Shown: positions 7,937 through 10,670 of the stretch, one piece after another | Position numbering within the stretch: the first letter of the stretch is position 1 | How the letters are laid out: the number at the start of each line of letters is the position of its first letter | The notes under the pieces: generated by a model | What the model was told of the DNA's origin: nothing | Database searches by the model: none | What the model saw: only the letters and a program-made list of their open reading frames with translations | Position numbers and translations under genes: made by a program | NCBI GenBank assembly: GCA_035528275.1 | Contig: DATKYV010000035.1 | Span: 1 to 10,670, forward strand | Direction: 5' to 3' | DNA from: DATKYV01 sp035528275 | Lineage (GTDB): Bacteria > Acidobacteriota > Terriglobia > UBA7540 | Length of the DNA: 10,670 bases

Positions 7937-7961
7937 GTAGCGCCCACCTTCAGGTGGGCAA
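7937..7961 (+). repeat. REP family B hairpin, second copy
   Basis: GTAG at 7937-7940, then an 8-bp stem GCCCACCT (7942-7949), loop TC, and AGGTGGGC (7952-7959), then AA. It matches 7181-7205 at 24 of 25 positions; the only difference is in the loop. Both copies have the same orientation and bracket the DinB-fold gene. Confidence 0.78.
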
Positions 7962-7990
7962 GCGGCGCCGTAAATGGAGGAGACGGGTCT

Positions 7991-8018
7991 TCTCTGCGCC
8001 CTCTGCGTCTCTGCGGTG
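7991..8018. repeat. CTCTGCG short repeat (three copies)
   Basis: CTCTGCG occurs at 7992-7998, 8001-8007 and 8009-8015, spaced 9 and 8 bp, followed by GTGGGGG. From memory, the complement (CGCAGAGACGCAGAGGGCGC) is a dispersed intergenic repeat in many unrelated bacterial genomes, with no known function. Confidence 0.65.
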
Positions 8019-8050
8019 GGGGAAACAGATAGAAACAGGAGACAGAAACC

Positions 8051-8078
8051 TGAATGGTGAATTGTGAATGGTGAATTG
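8051..8078. repeat. 14-bp perfect tandem duplication
   Basis: The unit TGAATGGTGAATTG occurs twice back to back (8051-8064 and 8065-8078), and is itself two near-identical 7-mers (TGAATGG, TGAATTG). Repeats of this ATTCACCATTCA type are, from memory, widespread as dispersed intergenic elements. No gene is associated with it here. Confidence 0.8.
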
Positions 8079-8456
8079 GAGAAGCTTCGACCGAAGGCTG
8101 GAGCCAAGTGTTGGGAGAATCGCGTTGCGGCCGGGAAGGTGAGCGGGCTCAAACAATCAGCACGCGAATGCGCAGAAACTCAAAAACAAAGCCGCTATGT
8201 GTATGAAAACACAGGACGAGTTTCAAAAAGATGTAGTGACGGTCCGGTGGAACGTCTCACATGCAGCGCAACGCTCGTTTTTCAGAGTTGCGGCTGTTCT
8301 CGAGAGGTCGAACGACCGCACGGCCAACACAGCGGGCCTTGCGGCACAAAGTGGTACGAGAGGGCGAACAGCAAAAGATACTAAAATGCAAAAACGAAGC
8401 CACCAAGTTATTGAAAACAAAGGGTCAGGCTTGGGTTCGTTCTTCAAAACGAGCCC

Positions 8457-8493
8457 CGAACGAAGCCATTTTTGCGGCGAACGAACCCATTTT
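8457..8493. repeat. 21-nt periodic repeat, two units
   Basis: CGAACGAAGCCATTTT (8457-8472) recurs as CGAACGAACCCATTTT (8478-8493), 15 of 16 identical with a period of 21 nt. Because 21 is divisible by three, a plus-strand frame gives a pseudo-repetitive peptide (NEAIFAANEPIF), but no gene around it is credible. Fragments related to it (CGAAGCCA, AACGAGCC) occur upstream from about 8390. Confidence 0.65.
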
Positions 8494-8570
8494 CCCTGGC
8501 TGGGCAAAGACGTGCGGTTTGCGAACCGGATAGCGGAAGATTTCCCCTATTGCGGAGGCGTGCGGATGGG

Positions 8571-9542
8571 TTATTCCCCTTTGGCCCCCGGGGCGAGAAG
8601 GACCTTCATGCAGTGCGGATCGTCGAGGAAGCGAAAGGCTTCCAGGCCGTCTTCCAGAGGAAAGGTCTTGGTGATCATGGGCAGGACTTTAACATGCCCG
8701 GCGCTCAGCAACCCAAGGGCGGTGGCGAAGTTTCCGCAGCGCGAACCGAGCAGCGTGATCTCGTCCACCACCAGCTTGCTGGTATCGAACTGCGCCTTGT
8801 CCCCAAAGGTGGATTTCATCACCACGGTGCCGCGCGGAGCGGCAAGGAGGAGAGCCTCCTCGAGCCCGGCGGGCGAGCCGGTCGCCTCAACCACCATGTT
8901 GAAGCTGGCGGGCTCCAGCTTGTCGTCGCCGCGGTTTACGACCCGCATCCCCCAGGAGCGCGCCAATGCCAACTTCCAGCCGTGCTTTCCGACGAGCGTC
9001 ACGCGCGCTTTGGCGTGGCGCAGCACCTGGCCAACGAGGACACCTAACCGCCCGTCACCCAACACGGCCACGCGGGTGGCCGGCGTGAAGGGCTTGATCT
9101 GTTCCACGATTTCCGCCGCCGCCGCCACCGGCTCGACGAACACCGCCGCCTCGTCGGGCAGCGATGCCGGAACCTCGTGGAGGTTAACCACCGGCAGCAC
9201 GACGAATTCGGCGAACGCCCCGTCGCGGTTGACGATTCCCATCACCGTTCGCTTCGAGCAATGCCGGCCGAGGCCCCAGAGGCAGAGGTCGCACTCACCG
9301 CAACTGACGTTGATCTCCCCGACGACGCGCTTCCCCACCCACTTTTTTTCTTCGCACTCCACAACCTTGCCCACAAACTCGTGTCCGAGAATTCCCCGGA
9401 AGCCGGAGTATCCCTTGAGGATTTCCCGGTCGGTGCCGCAGATTCCGGCCAGCATGACGCGAATCAGCGCTTCACCCAGCCCGGGGCGGGGCGTGTCGAC
9501 CTCGCGGAGCATAAGCTGTCCGTTAAAGTAGAGAGCTTTCAT
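8571..9542 (-). CDS. Zinc-dependent medium-chain alcohol dehydrogenase (MDR superfamily)
   Basis: A 323-residue cytoplasmic oxidoreductase that would interconvert an alcohol and an aldehyde or ketone with NAD(P)+. The N-terminal GroES-like domain has GICGTD (33-38, catalytic-zinc Cys35) and GHEFVG (53-58, His54, Glu55), with Glu137 in FVEPVA the likely third ligand. The structural zinc site is complete: Cys81, 84, 87 and 95 in CGECDLCLWGLGRHC. The Rossmann domain follows with VLGDGRLG (160-167). The ATG at 9542 gives the standard MKALYFNG start; an in-frame ATG six codons earlier (9560) is possible, and neither has a strong ribosome binding site (GAGG 12 bp before 9542). It is slightly short for the family (usually about 340-350). 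The substrate cannot be told from sequence. It lies 128 bp after selA on the same strand; I infer no functional link. Confidence 0.9.
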   Translation of the reverse strand: MKALYFNGQLMLREVDTPRPGLGEALIRVMLAGICGTDREILKGYSGFRGILGHEFVGKVVECEEKKWVGKRVVGEINVSCGECDLCLWGLGRHCSKRTVMGIVNRDGAFAEFVVLPVVNLHEVPASLPDEAAVFVEPVAAAAEIVEQIKPFTPATRVAVLGDGRLGVLVGQVLRHAKARVTLVGKHGWKLALARSWGMRVVNRGDDKLEPASFNMVVEATGSPAGLEEALLLAAPRGTVVMKSTFGDKAQFDTSKLVVDEITLLGSRCGNFATALGLLSAGHVKVLPMITKTFPLEDGLEAFRFLDDPHCMKVLLAPGAKGE

Positions 9543-9563
9543 AGGCACGGATTGCCTCATGCC

Positions 9564-9594
9564 CGCGCCGCAGGCCCCCAGGGCCCGTGGCGCG
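9564..9594. other. Imperfect GC-rich inverted repeat before the dehydrogenase gene
   Basis: CGCGCC (9564-9569) pairs with GGCGCG (9589-9594) around a GC-rich 19-nt interior. It lies between selA and the dehydrogenase start. It might be a decayed REP or a weak selA 3' hairpin; there is no T-run and it may be chance at this GC content. Confidence 0.25.
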
Positions 9595-9670
9595 AACCGA
9601 GAATTCTACATGATCTTTCGTCCCAACCGTCGCTCTTCTTAAACGGGACGGCGGGGACCGGCGAATTCAA

Positions 9671-10670
9671 TTATGCAAGCTGTTCGAAGGCCCGGACGAC
9701 TTCCTCATCCTGGTCTTCAAACACCGTCCGCAAGTCGAGCAGCAAACGGTCGCGCTCGATGCGGGCGATGACCGGCGGCGAGTTCCTTCGGAGGAGAGCT
9801 TCGAGGTCCTGGGCGCTGTGGCGCGTGTGGGTGACCACAACAAGCTTGGTGGCCAGCGACTGTCCGGGCGTCGAGCCTCCGCCAATCACCGATTCGCCGT
9901 CCTCCACCGCGGCAGAGAACCCCGGCCGCGCGGCGATTTTTTCCGCCAGCCGCGCCGCCCGCAAGGCCAGCCCTTCCGAGGTGAGACGAATCATCCGCAA
10001 GGCGGGAATGGCGTCGAGCTCGTCTCGAAGGTAGAGGGAAACGGTGGCTTCCAGGACGGCGATGGTGAGCTTGTCCACGCGCAAAGCGCGAAAGAGCGGA
10101 TTCTTGCGGATTCGCTCCAGCGGCTCGCGCTTGCCCGCCAGGATGCCGGCCTGCGGGCCGCCCAGCATCTTGTCGCCGCTGAAGGTGACGACATCCGCGC
10201 CCGCCTTGAGGCTTTCCCCCGCCGGCGGCTCGTCGCGGACGCCCAGCGGACGGAAGTCCAGCAGGCAGCCGCTTCCCAGGTCCTCGAGGACCGGCAACTG
10301 CTGCTTCCCGCCGAGCTCCACCAGTTCCTGGAGTCCCGGGCGCTCGGTGAAGCCCACGACGCGGAAGTTGCTGGGGTGAACGCGCATCAGCAGCCGCGTG
10401 CGGTCGTTGATGGCCGCGGCGTAATCGGCGAGGCGGGTGCGGTTGGTCGTCCCCACCTCGCGCAGGACGGCGCCGCTTTTGCGGCAGATGTCGGGAATGC
10501 GGAATGACCCGCCGATTTCGATGAGTTCACCGCGAGAGACAATCACTTCCCCGCCTTCCGCCAGGGTGTTCAGCGCCAGGAAAACGGCAGCGGCGTTGTT
10601 GTTCACCACCAACGTCCGCTCGGCGCCCAGCAACTGGGTGAAGAGACGGTCGGTGTGCGTGTCGCGCTTG
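9671..10670 (-). CDS. selA: L-seryl-tRNA(Sec) selenium transferase (partial, N-terminus outside window)
   Basis: PLP-dependent enzyme that converts Ser-tRNA(Sec) to Sec-tRNA(Sec) with selenophosphate, as a large ring oligomer. The visible 332 residues are the C-terminal part; the frame is open at base 10670 and the family usually has about 460 residues. Diagnostic stretches are ERTLVVNNNAAAVFLALNTL (17-36 of the visible part), SRGELIEIGGSFRIPDI (45-61), REVGTTNRT (70-78), EDLGSGC (129-135) and FSGDKMLGGPQAGI (163-176), where Lys167 is the expected PLP Schiff-base lysine. The C-terminal domain ends RTVFEDQDEEVVRAFEQLA, as in other SelA proteins. Its presence implies that the organism makes selenocysteine. 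selB, its frequent partner, is not on the downstream side, where the dehydrogenase lies instead. Confidence 0.95.
   Translation of the reverse strand, partial: KRDTHTDRLFTQLLGAERTLVVNNNAAAVFLALNTLAEGGEVIVSRGELIEIGGSFRIPDICRKSGAVLREVGTTNRTRLADYAAAINDRTRLLMRVHPSNFRVVGFTERPGLQELVELGGKQQLPVLEDLGSGCLLDFRPLGVRDEPPAGESLKAGADVVTFSGDKMLGGPQAGILAGKREPLERIRKNPLFRALRVDKLTIAVLEATVSLYLRDELDAIPALRMIRLTSEGLALRAARLAEKIAARPGFSAAVEDGESVIGGGSTPGQSLATKLVVVTHTRHSAQDLEALLRRNSPPVIARIERDRLLLDLRTVFEDQDEEVVRAFEQLA

Larger units (their letters stand above)
7768..8570. other. About 800 bp intergenic region with mixed short repeats and no credible gene
   Basis: This lies between the end of the alcohol dehydrogenase gene (8571) and the start of the DinB-fold gene (7767). 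Open frames on either strand here have no recognisable domains, no good ribosome binding sites, and mostly run on antisense to the dehydrogenase. The region holds the possible DinB promoter, a second REP family B hairpin, a CTCTGCG repeat, a 14-bp tandem duplication, and an A-rich part (about 8160-8480) ending in a 21-nt periodic repeat. I see no tRNA and no convincing terminator after the dehydrogenase. It reads as accumulated repeats or an eroded insertion. Confidence 0.6.

Noticed and set aside
8197..9531. 444-codon open frame on the plus strand
   Set aside because: It runs antisense through most of the alcohol dehydrogenase gene, whose zinc and nucleotide-binding motifs are intact. The predicted peptide is rich in Ser, Arg, Pro and Thr, as expected of a GC-rich antisense shadow, and has no recognisable domain.

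Overview
The window is a high-GC bacterial chromosome segment in which every supported gene lies on the minus strand, so it reads from right to left. The mix suggests a soil or sediment heterotroph: selenocysteine machinery, a secreted GH106-type alpha-L-rhamnosidase, an L-rhamnonate dehydratase, a signal-peptide-bearing cyclase-family protein, a DinB-fold protein, a RAYT transposase with REP palindromes, and dispersed intergenic repeats. Acidobacteriota is my best guess and Verrucomicrobiota the alternative. This rests on the general feel of gene content and repeats, not on a marker-gene placement.

Layout from high to low coordinates. (1) 9671-10670: the C-terminal part of selA (L-seryl-tRNA(Sec) selenium transferase), cut by the window edge. 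(2) 8571-9542: a zinc-dependent MDR alcohol dehydrogenase. (3) 7768-8570: about 800 bp without a credible gene, carrying several unrelated short repeats. (4) 7264-7767: a DinB-fold protein with a GTG start, flanked by two near-identical GTAG-headed hairpin repeats (REP family B). (5) 6102-7061: an exported cyclase/kynurenine-formamidase-like protein. (6) 5444-6016: a REP-associated tyrosine transposase (RAYT) bracketed by two identical palindromes (REP family A), with a third, inverted copy inside its own reading frame. (7) 4048-5343: serS with a good sigma70-type promoter. (8) 712-3948: a large secreted GH106-like glycosidase. (9) 1-682: the N-terminal half of a mandelate-racemase-superfamily enzyme closest to L-rhamnonate dehydratase, leaving the window at base 1.

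Functional reading. The last two genes are 29 bp apart and form a rhamnose module: the glycosidase would release L-rhamnose from plant or microbial polysaccharide outside the cytoplasm, and the dehydratase would act in the non-phosphorylating L-rhamnose pathway after oxidation to L-rhamnonate. serS and selA are housekeeping or Sec-pathway genes with no visible operon link to it. I do not see a wholly new multi-gene system. The most distinctive signal is the RAYT locus, including a REP in the coding sequence with paired base changes that keep the palindrome, plus a second REP-like family nearby with no transposase of its own in view.
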